DNA from: Olivibacter jilunii
Lineage (GTDB): Bacteria > Bacteroidota > Bacteroidia > Sphingobacteriales > Sphingobacteriaceae
Length of the DNA stretch: 64,000 nucleotides
Reading direction: 5' to 3'
Assembly (NCBI RefSeq): GCF_900607235.1
Contig: NZ_LR027859.1
Span: 1-64,000, forward strand
Positions within the stretch are counted from its first letter, which is position 1. Each line of letters starts with the position of its first letter. The notes below the pieces were generated by a model, which ran no database searches, had not been told where the DNA came from, and saw nothing but the letters and a program-made list of their open reading frames with translations. Both the position numbers and the translations under genes were made by a program. Positions 16,862-25,616 of this stretch are shown here, piece by piece.

Positions 16862-18051
16862 TATATTTCTTTTGTATCACTGGAAAAATCAATAAATAGC
16901 TCAACTGTATAAATCTCATTGTCTTCCGTACGACTAAGTCTCGCCTTGTTCTTAAAAGCACCTTTCAGTCTCCGTTCCACATTTTTCAAGCCAACATGGC
17001 TGCCCGAAGTATCCAATGTTTTGCTGATCCTTTTTTTATTGGAACTATAGAAATAAATCTTATCCCGGTTGACCACGATCTTGATCTGTAAGGGATATAG
17101 CGGATCTGATAGGTCTCCATATTTGAAGGCATTTTCCACAAGTGTAATAAAGGACAAAGGTGGAATCGAATGCAGATAGCGATCGCCTTCAAATTCAAAT
17201 ACAATATTTTTTCCTTTGCCGAAACGTCTCCGATTGATTTCGAGGTAAATTTCCAGATATTCCAGCTCCTTATGCACCGGCACAAGCTGTTTGCCTTTCA
17301 CCGCATTGTCCAACGAATAACGCATCATCATGGAAAGCAGGTAGATGCTCTCGGCCAATGACTTGGATAAAGAGAGCGCCTCTGTATAGATAAAATTTAG
17401 TGAATTATGCAGAAAATGGGGATTGACCTGGGCTCTTAAAAATGCCTGTTCATATTCGAACTTTTCCCGTTCCATTTCGTAATGTGCTTTTTCCATCCGG
17501 CGTTTATACGCCAGATTGGCAAACCATTTCAGTATAAAATACACGATAATGGCATAGCTGGCGTATTTGATATAAGGGGAAAGTATATTGCGCAGGTACA
17601 GGCTCAGTTTAAACGGCACATCCTCATAATATAATTTAGCCCCAAATAGCGGCAATATTCCATAGATGCAAACATAGCCCAGTGCTGCCAGTATAAAGAA
17701 AGTGGAGATTACCAATAATATAGCGATCCCAATATTTATTTTCCGGCTTTCGATAAATTTAAAGAGAAAGAAATTACTGTAAAAGATAATCGAATACAAC
17801 AAGCAGAGAAAAAGTATATGACTGTAGTCGACATAACTGATTTTGGGTAGGTTGTAGATATATACAAACTGGGCATAGATTATCCAACAGATAAAATTGA
17901 ACAACAGGGGGTGTTTACGGAAAAAAGTGGCCATATCTTCCGGATTTTTTGGTTCATCATTCCACAAGATAAAAAAATTAGGCCATTTTCCGTAAAAAAG
18001 TGTGCAAAGAACGTTATTTCTCTTTGCACTGATAGCATCTAATGATTGCAT
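16861..18051 (-). CDS. LytS-type sensor histidine kinase
   Basis: About 396 aa. Four membrane helices lie between residues 50 and 180, followed by a coiled-coil linker (RMEKAHYEMEREKFEYEQAF), the phosphoacceptor block QVNPHFLHNSLNFIY, and an ATPase domain (LSFITLVENAFKYGD, SHVGLKNVERRL). Helices of this kind without a large periplasmic domain suit sensing of a membrane-bound or hydrophobic ligand. The frame opens at a TTG (18081), but the ATG at 18051 has GAAGAGA before it and is preferred. It is the partner of the adjoining LytTR regulator. Confidence 0.93.
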   Translation of the reverse strand: MQSLDAISAKRNNVLCTLFYGKWPNFFILWNDEPKNPEDMATFFRKHPLLFNFICWIIYAQFVYIYNLPKISYVDYSHILFLCLLYSIIFYSNFFLFKFIESRKINIGIAILLVISTFFILAALGYVCIYGILPLFGAKLYYEDVPFKLSLYLRNILSPYIKYASYAIIVYFILKWFANLAYKRRMEKAHYEMEREKFEYEQAFLRAQVNPHFLHNSLNFIYTEALSLSKSLAESIYLLSMMMRYSLDNAVKGKQLVPVHKELEYLEIYLEINRRRFGKGKNIVFEFEGDRYLHSIPPLSFITLVENAFKYGDLSDPLYPLQIKIVVNRDKIYFYSSNKKRISKTLDTSGSHVGLKNVERRLKGAFKNKARLSRTEDNEIYTVELFIDFSSDTKEI

Positions 18052-18064
18052 ATTCTCTTCTTTT

Positions 18065-19198
18065 TTAGATTTCCAGAACAACTCTGCCGGTTATGAGATC
18101 GCTCATATGATTCCGCTGTAATAAAGGGACTGTAAAAGGATAATCCCTTCTGTAAATCTGTTCCAGCCGCTTATATAACCAGTGTTCGATATCGAAACAT
18201 TGATAATCTCTTTTCCTGAAAAGAAAATATTTGCCGGTTATACTGAAAAAGCTATAATCCTCTTCGTTGAATCTGATCAGTCTTTTCTTTTTTCCTTCTG
18301 TGATAATTGGTTCGGATATCTGTTCCGCGATCGGATTGACGATATCGGCATGCTCATGCAAATGCAGCCATGTTTCCCATTGCCAGGGCTTTATGGAGAC
18401 AACTTTCTCCAGATGTTTATAGATTCGTGAAACGGCCTGCCCTATAAATATTTGCCTATTAAGCTCCTTATTCGGTAATATCGGAGGAAAAAAATCGAGA
18501 CAGGGAACACGCTTCCATTGCCGTGTAGAAACTACCGGATAAATCGGGGATTTGCTCAGGTAAGAAATAAAAGCTGCCCCTGCTCTTACTTTGACATGTT
18601 GGTTCAGAAAAGGGATGGATATAAGGTTACGGCTCGTCAGGTCGTCTCCTGTTCCGGTATTACCATCTACATAAACTAAAATATTTTTTCCGTCCCTTAA
18701 TTCTCTATTTATTCGCAGTAGGCTACTTTTATCGTTGGCATTGATCAGACTAAAACCAAGGTGTTCTATTTTTTTGTTGTCATATTTAGAATCAACCAGC
18801 TCTGTTTCCCTTTGCATCCCGTCTTTTGAAACCACCAGTACAAATGGAATATCATTTTTTGCCAGGTAATGCCCGATCATCCGGAAAGATCCGCTATGAA
18901 AGGTAGCAATTACTCCCGGTCTGGCTTTTATGTCCTGCAAAGCATAGCCATGAAAGCGAACTTTAAGGTTTTTGGGTACATCTGGGAGTGACTGTTCAAA
19001 ATAGCTTTGCTGCTGGTTGGTCAACAGTTTAAAGAAATTTGACTCGTGCTCTCCATATTCCATCGATGGAAGAAAATTTCGAAAGCTTGCACTCACCACC
19101 TGAAATTTGTACCAGAAGGGGTTTGTAGGTTCTAAAGGAACCTTTATACCACTGATAGCAAAGCTGAGAGTATGACTTTTTACAAGAGCATTCTCCAT
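18065..19198 (-). CDS. LpxL/HtrB-like acyltransferase
   Basis: 377 aa. The middle follows the LpxL/HtrB lauroyl/myristoyl-transferase pattern: GVIATFHSGSFRMIGHYL at about residues 94-111 (family HxxxxD/E region), DIPFVLVVSKD, RDGKNILVYVDGNTGTGDDL and IPFLNQHVKVRAGAAFIS. Two things are odd: the catalytic H-x4-E of LpxL is HSGSFR here, without the acid, and the usual N-terminal membrane helix is missing. It sits between a 42-codon peptide gene and a LytS kinase, so its acceptor may be the peptide and not lipid A. Family likely, substrate unknown. Confidence 0.7.
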   Translation of the reverse strand: MENALVKSHTLSFAISGIKVPLEPTNPFWYKFQVVSASFRNFLPSMEYGEHESNFFKLLTNQQQSYFEQSLPDVPKNLKVRFHGYALQDIKARPGVIATFHSGSFRMIGHYLAKNDIPFVLVVSKDGMQRETELVDSKYDNKKIEHLGFSLINANDKSSLLRINRELRDGKNILVYVDGNTGTGDDLTSRNLISIPFLNQHVKVRAGAAFISYLSKSPIYPVVSTRQWKRVPCLDFFPPILPNKELNRQIFIGQAVSRIYKHLEKVVSIKPWQWETWLHLHEHADIVNPIAEQISEPIITEGKKKRLIRFNEEDYSFFSITGKYFLFRKRDYQCFDIEHWLYKRLEQIYRRDYPFTVPLLQRNHMSDLITGRVVLEI

Positions 19199-19213
19199 TT
19201 TTTTAATGATTTA

Positions 19214-19238
19214 GCCCGACGGTCGAAAACCGCCGGGC
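19214..19238 (-). other. Intercistronic hairpin between peptide and acyltransferase genes
   Basis: Two 10-base arms (19214-19223 and 19229-19238) pair around a 5-base loop; in minus-strand RNA the only imperfect pair is a G-U. No T-run follows. It is placed 15 bp after the peptide stop and 16 bp before the acyltransferase start, as expected of an element that raises the peptide mRNA level over the downstream genes. Confidence 0.7.
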
Positions 19239-19252
19239 GGTAAACACTACTT

Positions 19253-19381
19253 CTATAGTCCCTCATAAGGGATACATTTATCTTCAGTTTCTGCTACCAG
19301 CATAACAGCCTCCAATGCGAGCAATGTAATGGGCCGGCTGAAGAGTTTTCCTGTCCGGGATTTTCCACTTTTACGTTTCAT
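19253..19381 (-). CDS. Small 42-aa peptide, candidate signal precursor
   Basis: An ATG after an A-rich AAAAAAAG leader opens a 42-codon frame. The first 12 residues are very basic (MKRKSGKSRTGK); a hydrophobic stretch follows (ITLLALEAVMLVA), then an acidic tail with one cysteine that ends CIPYEGL. It is not part of any larger gene and is the first frame of the operon peptide - acyltransferase - LytS - LytTR - 401 aa. Basic leader, hydrophobic core and acidic tail fit a processed or modified peptide. No GG leader-cleavage site is seen. It could also be a regulatory leader peptide. Confidence 0.55.
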   Translation of the reverse strand: MKRKSGKSRTGKLFSRPITLLALEAVMLVAETEDKCIPYEGL

Positions 19382-19811
19382 CTTTTTTTGTATGTATAAT
19401 TAAACCATTGCCTACTCTGATCAAGGGTTTTCGGTTACGCCCTACCAATGGCCACGGGTTTTCTGGATATCCGATAGCGAATTTCGAGCGTTAGGGAGGT
19501 CTGTCCAACTAACTTGGTTTAAATAGCGGGATTCTATATGTGAATGTCGCTTTTCTGTATGCGAAAGTTTTATAGCGACATTACAGCGGAGGTAAAGATT
19601 TTCGATGTAGTGAAAAGATGGGGTAACAAAATGTCAGGAGTATTTCTGATCTTAAACTATTAACTGAAAGTCTAGTTAAAATGAAATTATGTGCACATTT
19701 CTGTATCTATTATGAGTATACCGAAATTCTTTTTGCATTCCTAAAGTTTTATTTAAATTTAACGCTGAGACAAACTTATCCTATAAATATAATATACCGG
19801 TTATAACATTA
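19382..19811. other. Intergenic region upstream of the peptide operon
   Basis: 430 bp without a credible gene. It must hold the promoter of the minus-strand peptide operon and perhaps that of the plus-strand gene at 19812. The DNA near 19382-19400 in minus sense reads TTATACATAC before the A-rich leader; no clean TAnnTTTG is seen. The only clear structure is the repeat pair at 19537-19582, described separately. Confidence 0.5.
19537..19582. promoter_or_regulatory. 21-bp-spaced direct repeats plus dyad, candidate LytTR site
   Basis: TATGTGAA at 19537 and TATGCGAA at 19558 are spaced 21 bp start to start, the two-turn spacing bound by LytTR dimers. Overlapping them is a perfect 9-bp dyad AATGTCGCT (19543-19551) / AGCGACATT (19574-19582). 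The site is about 155 bp upstream of the peptide gene whose operon encodes a LytTR regulator. Confidence 0.45.
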
Positions 19812-20921
19812 ATGAAGAATACGCTTATTGGCAATTGGCTAAAATATTATAGAAACAGCTTGGCAGATGGTGAGCTTTCCGATATATCTCCAGATGTCTG
19901 TGAAAAAAAAGGTCATTTCGTTGGTTCAAAATCTGATCTGTCAAATGAAAATCTAAAATCTATCAACATACTCATCTCTCCATTTTATATATCAACTAAA
20001 GTAGCGCACGGAAAGAACAAAGGTGAAATAAAAAAGAATTTCCCTTTCTGGATAGAGGTTAAGTTAACTCATGAAGGAACGATTATTGTAGACGAATCCC
20101 TGCGCAAGCCCTGGATATGCCGAAGCTTTTTAGAACCTATTTCAATAGCGTCAGGTATCTGGCCCATTCTCAGCACGATGGACAGTTATGATAGTGCCCT
20201 GGAGAACCATCGGTTTGATTATAAATCTTTTGACAACTATTGGGAAAGTGCCGCTAAGTTCTTTGAAAAGATAACAGGTTATAGGAACTATAAAGTAGTA
20301 TTCGATGAATTTAACGCGAAGCATGAAGTGTGCATCATCAAATCGGATAAACTAATTTCTGCACAAAATATCCTGAACACCTATGCCGACCTTCAGAAAA
20401 GCGGAGCCTTTCCTTTACTACTATCCAGCATATTAGATTTTACACCCAAATCAATACGAAAGATTCCAGCTGACAATTTGCTTTTTGCAGAACCTGGCCA
20501 CTACGAACAGTTCAGCAATCAATTCCCGCTAAATAATTCCCAACGAAAGTCACTGCTGGTATACGAACAGCAAACAAATGGCAACATACTGGCAGTAAAT
20601 GATCCACCAGGAACAGGTAAGACTACACTATTGCAAAGTATCCTCGCGAATGAACTCGTAAAATCTGTTCTTAATGGTGCAAGACCTCCCAGACTGGTAG
20701 AAGCTCCTGCAGCAGGTGATATTTATTTTGGACATTACGAAGCGTACAAAGGAAAAGGTACCCCCATAGGTGCAAAAATTGGTTATGGCTGGTTTAAAGT
20801 AGTCAAAGTTGAAGGAGAAGACTATTATCTTGCAAGGAATACGGAAATGAATAAAGGCCATAAGCCAAAAGAACAACTCAATAGTACAGATTTTGAAACA
20901 GAAAGTATGCCCCGCCGCTAA
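19812..20921 (+). pseudogene. Truncated superfamily-1 helicase / AAA protein
   Basis: The first ~295 codons look like the N-terminus of a large DNA2/NAM7-type helicase: MKNTLIGNWLKYYRNSLADG and, later, Walker A in NDPPGTGKTTLLQSILANEL. Full-length relatives run to over 1000 aa; here the frame leaves the helicase soon after GARPPR (about 20690) and continues into an unrelated sequence (GDIYFGHYEAYKGKGTP). Walker B and all later helicase motifs are missing. It is therefore a 5' fragment fused to foreign DNA and very probably inactive. A residual role as a truncated protein cannot be excluded. Confidence 0.7.
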
Positions 20922-21004
20922 AACTATCGAAACAAACGGGATATAACATACGTTTCAAATCATCCGACGGATTGACAGAGGTCTATATAACCGACAAAAA
21001 GTAA
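20703..21004 (+). pseudogene. 3' fragment of an unknown gene with a frameshift
   Basis: Reads in frame with the helicase fragment as 'GDIYFGHYEAYKGKGTPIGA ... YYLARNTEMNKGHKPKEQL' up to 20909. Adding one C to the C-run at 20910-20913 lets it continue as LKLSKQTGYNIRFKSSDGLT to a TAA at 21002-21004, 1 bp before the ATG of the next broken gene. It therefore looks like the end of a gene that once formed an operon with that gene, later joined to a helicase fragment and frameshifted. Family not recognised. Confidence 0.6.
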
Positions 21005-21005
21005 T

Positions 21006-21565
21006 ATGACGATCAAGAAAATAATGGGTATCGTTGCGTTGATAATCATTGGAGGTGTTGGTTTTTTCTCCTTATCCTGTACGGCACAATAAAAACCAAG
21101 TCCACCAGCCTTAATAAATACAAGCCGTTCAAAGAATGAGTGGGGAAAACCGTTGTACTGAATAGGGAAACAATACTGTTTAAAGAAAAAATCCGTATGA
21201 ATGATAACACTGATTATCCCTTTATCCTGTTAGATAGTTTGCATCCGCAATGGCAATATGTGGAAGAGCGAAAGAATATGGCAGTGCCCGACTTGGAAGA
21301 AATTGTCACATTTCCGGCTGGAACGAAATTACGTATAGAAAAAGCTGTGCAATATACCAATGGCGTTTCCGGATCATCGTACCCAACGGTATTTGGTTCA
21401 ATTAGCACAAACGGAAAGTCTTACAAAATGGGCTATCAATGGGGAAAGATAGACATTGGAAAAAGCTTCGACAAAATTGAAAAATGCTGGCACTTTCATC
21501 AGGCACCTTGGCAACAAAAAACCGATACCGCTTTTTATGCATTGCCAATAGCGAATTTTTGGTGA
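21006..21565 (+). pseudogene. Broken membrane-anchored hypothetical gene (frameshift and nonsense)
   Basis: ATG at 21006 starts MTIKKIMGIVALIIIGGVGF. Restoring one T to the T-run at 21062-21067 extends this into a full membrane helix and then KTKSTSLNKYKPFKE, which stops at TGA 21137-21139 where a Trp is likely. The same frame then continues uninterrupted (VGKTVVLNRETILFKE ... DNTDYPFILLDSLHPQWQYV) to 21565. Two lesions thus break one gene of about 186 codons. The remaining 141-codon frame could start at the GTG at 21140 but would lack the anchor. Family unknown. Confidence 0.65.
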
Positions 21566-21792
21566 TGAACAATGAAAATATAACCAATGAAGTGCCTTCA
21601 TAAATAGTATGCATAAACAGGGGGTTAATTGTCCATATACCCCTACAATAGAGCAGATGTTAGCTGTTTTCTTCATGTACTTTCCTATACAGGTGCTTAA
21701 TCGCATCACTTAACCGTTCTTAATAAATACTTATTTTATTCTACATTTGTCATATATGTTTATGCAAAATATTCATATTGATTTAGCGAAAT

Positions 21793-22356
21793 ATGCGTAC
21801 ATTATTTATAAAAAATATGGTCTGCAATCGTTGCATTCTCGTAGTTCAACATGAACTCGAAAAGCTTGGCATAGCGGTTAATAGCGTAAAGCTGGGTGAA
21901 ATTACGCTAAAAAAAGATTTGACCACCAAGGAGCGTGCGGCAATGGAAAATGCTTTGATCCCCTTGGGCTTTCAGCTCATAGACGACAAGAAGAGCAGGA
22001 TAATTGAAAAGATAAAAAACGTTATCATTGATTTGGTGCACCATCAGGACAATGATGCGAAAACCAATCTTTCGGACATATTGAGTAATGTATTGCACCA
22101 CGATTACAATTATCTTTCCAATCTGTTTTCCGAAATTGAGGGTACAACCATTGAGAAGTATTTTATTGCTCAAAAAGTTGAAAGGGTAAAAGAACTGTTG
22201 GTGTACGATGAACTATCGTTGAGCGAAATCGCTTTCCGTCTAAACTATTCGAGCGTTGCCTATTTGAGCAATCAATTCAAAAAAGTAACCGGACTTACAA
22301 CGAGTCATTTCAAGCAAATACGAGAGGATAAAAGAAAACCCTTGGACAAGGTTTAA
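21793..22356 (+). CDS. AraC-type regulator with N-terminal CxxC metal-site domain, copy 1
   Basis: 187 aa. Residues 1-75 resemble a heavy-metal-associated fold: FIKNMVCNRCILVVQHELEK gives the CxxC, followed by 'GIAVNSVKLGEITL'. Residues about 95-180 are an AraC-type double HTH: YLSNLFSEIEGTTIEKYFI, VERVKELLVYDELSLSEIAF, YLSNQFKKVTGLTTSHFKQI. A metal-thiolate sensor fused to an activator fits its place directly upstream of copA. Two further copies (28650, 59253) and one without the CxxC domain (26579) are in the window. Its own promoter lacks the shared copper box. Domain reading is firm; copper as ligand is inference. Confidence 0.88.
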   Translation: MRTLFIKNMVCNRCILVVQHELEKLGIAVNSVKLGEITLKKDLTTKERAAMENALIPLGFQLIDDKKSRIIEKIKNVIIDLVHHQDNDAKTNLSDILSNVLHHDYNYLSNLFSEIEGTTIEKYFIAQKVERVKELLVYDELSLSEIAFRLNYSSVAYLSNQFKKVTGLTTSHFKQIREDKRKPLDKV

Positions 22357-22421
22357 AGTAAATTTTACAAAACAAACCCATAATTCTGCAATAGGCATCC
22401 AAATAATTGTCGCCAAATTTG
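22357..22421 (+). promoter_or_regulatory. Copper-box promoter of copA (site a)
   Basis: Box AGTAAATTTTACAAAA starts at 22357; the second element ATTCTGCAA is at 22383-22391 and is the weakest of the seven. The -7 element AAATTTG has its TTTG at 22418-22421, exactly 60 bp after the box G at 22358. The copA ATG is 29 bp further on. Confidence 0.7.
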
Positions 22422-22446
22422 TATTGTAAATAAAAGCAATCAGAAA

Positions 22447-24864
22447 ATGGCGGCAAATAACAATAGAGAAACCGTTTATCTCCCTTTGGAGGACGTAGAA
22501 AGCGAACACTGCGCATTAATCGTTGACAAAGGATTGGCGCAGGTAAAAGGCATTGAAACCCATAAGGTAGAGCTTAATAACCATAGAGCTGCTATTACAG
22601 TGGACAATGATGAGGTGGTAGCAGCAGCCGTGCAGGCGATTAAAGATCTTGGCTATGGGGTTCCCACCATTAAAAATTCCTTCCCTGTATTGGGGATGAC
22701 CTGTGCTTCTTGTGCAGGAAGTGTTGAAAGCATTGTAAAATACGAGCCGGGCGTTGTGAATGCTTCTGTTAACTTTGCTACGGGCAACCTTACCGTAGAA
22801 TATCTACCCAACATGACTGATGCTTCTAAAATTCAGCGGGCCGTTCAGGGTGTTGGCTATGACCTATTGATAGAAGATGAAACCAAACAGCAGGAAACCC
22901 TGGAAGCGATTCACACCGAAAGATTCAGGAAACTTAAAAGCAAAACCATTTGGGCAATCATCTTATCGCTTCCGGTGGTCATTATTGGTATGCTCTTCAT
23001 GGATATACCTTATGCCAATGAGACCATGTGGCTTTTCTCCACTCCAGTAGTTCTTTGGCTAGGCAAAGACTTTTTTATCAACGCATGGAAACAGACTAAA
23101 CATCGTTCTGCCAATATGGATACCTTGGTTGCATTAAGTACAGGTATTGCGTATATATTCAGCGTATTCAATATGCTGTTTATGGACTTCTGGCATCGGA
23201 GAGGTTTACACGCACACGTGTATTTTGAAGCCGCAGCGGTTATCATTGCCTTTATTCTATTAGGTAAATTATTGGAGGAAAAAGCTAAGGGGAATACCTC
23301 ATCAGCCATTAAAAAATTAATGGGATTACAACCAAAAACAGTTATTATAATAGAAACAGACGGCACAGAAAGACAAAAAGCCATTGAAGAGGTGAACGTA
23401 GGGGATGTTATTTTGGTAAAACCGGGCGAAAAAATCGCAGTAGATGGTATGGTAACTTCAGGCACTTCATATGTGGATGAAAGTATGCTAAGTGGCGAAC
23501 CGGTGCCCGTACTAAAAAAAGAAAAAGAAAAGGTATTTGCAGGAACGATTAATCAAAAAGGCAGTTTTCGCTTCCAAGCCGTTAAAGTGGGTAAAGAAAC
23601 CATGCTTGCTCAAATCATCAAAATGGTGCAGGATGCACAGGGGAGTAAAGCGCCTGTACAGAAATTGGTTGATAAAATTGCAGGCATTTTCGTGCCTGTA
23701 GTGATCAGCATTGCTATCCTTACATTTGTCCTATGGTTGATTTTGGGAGGCAACAATGGAATTGTGCAAGGTTTATTGGCCGCTGTTACCGTATTAGTAA
23801 TTGCTTGTCCTTGTGCTTTGGGCCTGGCCACTCCCACCGCTATTATGGTTGGGGTAGGTAAAGGTGCTGAAAAGGGTATCTTGATTAAAGACGCAGAAAG
23901 TCTGGAACTGGCAAAAAAGGTAAATGCCGTTGTTTTAGATAAAACTGGAACGATTACCGAGGGGAGACCACAGCTTACCGATATTCAATGGCTAAATAAT
24001 GATGATGCGACCAAAGATATTTTATTGAGCATTGAAAAGCAATCCGAGCACCCCTTGGCAGAAGCTGTGGTAAAGCATCTGGACGAAGTTTCTACTATTT
24101 CACTGTCGAATTTTGACAGTATTACAGGTAAAGGTGCAAAAGCTGATCATAATAATGAAACATACTATGTAGGCAACAAAAAATTGTTAGCCGAAAACAA
24201 GATCACTATTGCTGAACAATTGCAAAAACAAGCTGATGAATGGGGTAAACTATCTAAAACTGTTATTTGGTTTGCCAGCAGCAAACAAGCGCTATCGGTA
24301 ATCGCAATTTCCGATAAAATCAAAGAAACGTCAGTAGCAGCAATCAAGGAAATGCAGGATATGGGTATCGACCTATATATGCTTACTGGAGATAACGAGG
24401 CAACGGCTAAAGCCATTGCTGAGCAAGCAGGTATTCATCATTACAAAGCGGAAGTATTACCGCAACATAAAGCAGACTTTGTGAAAAAACTGCAAGAGCA
24501 AGGCAAAGTAGTAGCAATGGTTGGGGATGGTATCAATGATAGCACGGCTTTGGCCACCGCCGATGTAAGTATCGCAATGGGTAAAGGATCGGATATCGCA
24601 ATGGACGTGGCAAAAATGACCATTATTTCATCTGATCTTACCAAGATACCGCAGTCGATAAGATTATCAAAACAGACTGTTGCAACCATTAAACAAAACT
24701 TGTTTTGGGCATTCATCTACAATCTTATTGGTATCCCGATTGCTGCGGGTATTCTTTACCCAATTAACGGCTTCTTATTAAACCCGATGATTGCCGGTGC
24801 AGCCATGGCATTGAGCAGCGTCAGTGTGGTAAGCAACAGTTTACGTTTGAAATGGAAAAAGTGA
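22447..24864 (+). CDS. copA: Copper-exporting P1B-type ATPase CopA
   Basis: 805 aa inner-membrane Cu(I) exporter. Two N-terminal HMA domains: the first (about 8-75) has SEHC in place of CxxC, the second has GMTCASC with Cys at 86 and 89. Then eight membrane helices with the ion-path CPC at 454-456, actuator motif SGEP, phosphorylated Asp in DKTGT at 498, a HP motif in SEHPLAEA, and TGDN and GDGINDS in the P domain. The C-terminal helices hold NAAxSS-like ALSSVSVVSNS. Length is normal. It heads an operon with a metal-binding lipoprotein and is driven by copper box a. Confidence 0.97.
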   Translation: MAANNNRETVYLPLEDVESEHCALIVDKGLAQVKGIETHKVELNNHRAAITVDNDEVVAAAVQAIKDLGYGVPTIKNSFPVLGMTCASCAGSVESIVKYEPGVVNASVNFATGNLTVEYLPNMTDASKIQRAVQGVGYDLLIEDETKQQETLEAIHTERFRKLKSKTIWAIILSLPVVIIGMLFMDIPYANETMWLFSTPVVLWLGKDFFINAWKQTKHRSANMDTLVALSTGIAYIFSVFNMLFMDFWHRRGLHAHVYFEAAAVIIAFILLGKLLEEKAKGNTSSAIKKLMGLQPKTVIIIETDGTERQKAIEEVNVGDVILVKPGEKIAVDGMVTSGTSYVDESMLSGEPVPVLKKEKEKVFAGTINQKGSFRFQAVKVGKETMLAQIIKMVQDAQGSKAPVQKLVDKIAGIFVPVVISIAILTFVLWLILGGNNGIVQGLLAAVTVLVIACPCALGLATPTAIMVGVGKGAEKGILIKDAESLELAKKVNAVVLDKTGTITEGRPQLTDIQWLNNDDATKDILLSIEKQSEHPLAEAVVKHLDEVSTISLSNFDSITGKGAKADHNNETYYVGNKKLLAENKITIAEQLQKQADEWGKLSKTVIWFASSKQALSVIAISDKIKETSVAAIKEMQDMGIDLYMLTGDNEATAKAIAEQAGIHHYKAEVLPQHKADFVKKLQEQGKVVAMVGDGINDSTALATADVSIAMGKGSDIAMDVAKMTIISSDLTKIPQSIRLSKQTVATIKQNLFWAFIYNLIGIPIAAGILYPINGFLLNPMIAGAAMALSSVSVVSNSLRLKWKK

Positions 24865-24896
24865 CATCATTAACTTCCTAAATTAGTTCAACAAAA

Positions 24897-25286
24897 ATGA
24901 AAATAAACAAATTATTAATAGGGGCTTTTGCCTTGTTGGTCATGATTATTTCGTCCTGCGGCAGCGATGCTAAAAAGGCAAAAAACGATCACGTACATGC
25001 TGCGGATGATGGACACGACCACGCTACAGAACTGCTGGAAAAATCCCCGGGAAAAATCGGCAACAACAGAAATGAAAAGGGCGAGTTGGTAGATGCAGCT
25101 GGGCATTTGATTACCGGTTGTCCCTCGCATAAAGAAATGATCGGTTCAGAAGGAGATATGTGTCCGAAGTGTGGTTATATGACGATGATCCCTATTACTT
25201 GGGATATTAGCGGAGTAGACACTGTGCGTGTTACAACGTTGACTGACTACAGTCCTCCGGCGGATAAATTAAAAAATAATAACTAG
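24897..25286 (+). CDS. Lipoprotein with heavy-metal-binding (CxxC-type) domain
   Basis: 129 aa. Signal peptide and lipobox MIISSCGSD put an acylated Cys at about residue 22. A His/Asp-rich segment follows (DHVHAADDGHDHATEL), then TGCPSHKEMIGSEGDMCPKCGYM, which is the heavy-metal-binding domain pattern (CPxH ... CPxCGM) found in CusB-type adaptors and in P-ATPase-linked proteins. It lies 32 bp after copA and before a strong terminator, so it is copA's operon partner and probably a periplasmic copper chaperone or buffer. Confidence 0.85.
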   Translation: MKINKLLIGAFALLVMIISSCGSDAKKAKNDHVHAADDGHDHATELLEKSPGKIGNNRNEKGELVDAAGHLITGCPSHKEMIGSEGDMCPKCGYMTMIPITWDISGVDTVRVTTLTDYSPPADKLKNNN

Positions 25287-25308
25287 GCTAGACTTGATTG
25301 CGTTTGTT

Positions 25309-25345
25309 AAACGGTGGTTCATTCAAAACGAACCGCCGTTTTTTT
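25309..25345 (+). terminator. Rho-independent terminator of the copA operon
   Basis: 12-bp stem (25309-25320 with 25330-25341, one G-U) with a 9-base loop, followed by T-run 25339-25345, 22 bp after the lipoprotein stop. Confidence 0.92.
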
Positions 25346-25351
25346 AGAGCC

Positions 25352-25415
25352 GTAAAAATTACAAATTTTACAGGTTATATCACACTTCCAACACATTAGC
25401 CGTTAGGTAGATTTG
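25352..25415 (+). promoter_or_regulatory. Copper-box promoter of the azurin operon (site b)
   Basis: CGTAAAAATTACAAAT begins at 25351; second element ATATCACAC at 25377-25385; -7 element TAGATTTG with TTTG at 25412-25415, 60 bp after the box G. It starts only 6 bp past the copA terminator. The first ATG downstream is 25449. Confidence 0.75.
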
Positions 25416-25448
25416 GATATTGCTAAACTGTCAAAGAGGAAATTTCTC

Positions 25449-25610
25449 ATGAATAAAAACGATATAAAAAATGCTAGCCTTGTCCGAAAATCTATTACGG
25501 ACATAAGGTCTATTTTGTTGACCAGGGAAATACAACAGCTAAAAATTTCAGGTATTGTTTCGGTAGCAAAACTCCCTAAATTGTGGTATCAGATAACAGA
25601 TAAATCTTAA
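25449..25610 (+). CDS. Small hypothetical protein before azurin
   Basis: 53 aa, basic and soluble (MNKNDIKNASLVRKSITDIR ... ISGIVSVAKLPKLWYQITD). The frame is open from a TTG at 25413, but that lies inside the -7 element of promoter b, so the ATG at 25449 with AGAGG upstream is the sensible start. It ends 6 bp before azurin, so the two would be co-transcribed from the copper box. No family recognised; the position relative to the promoter is the main support for it being real. Confidence 0.5.
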   Translation: MNKNDIKNASLVRKSITDIRSILLTREIQQLKISGIVSVAKLPKLWYQITDKS

Positions 25611-25616
25611 GTAAAA

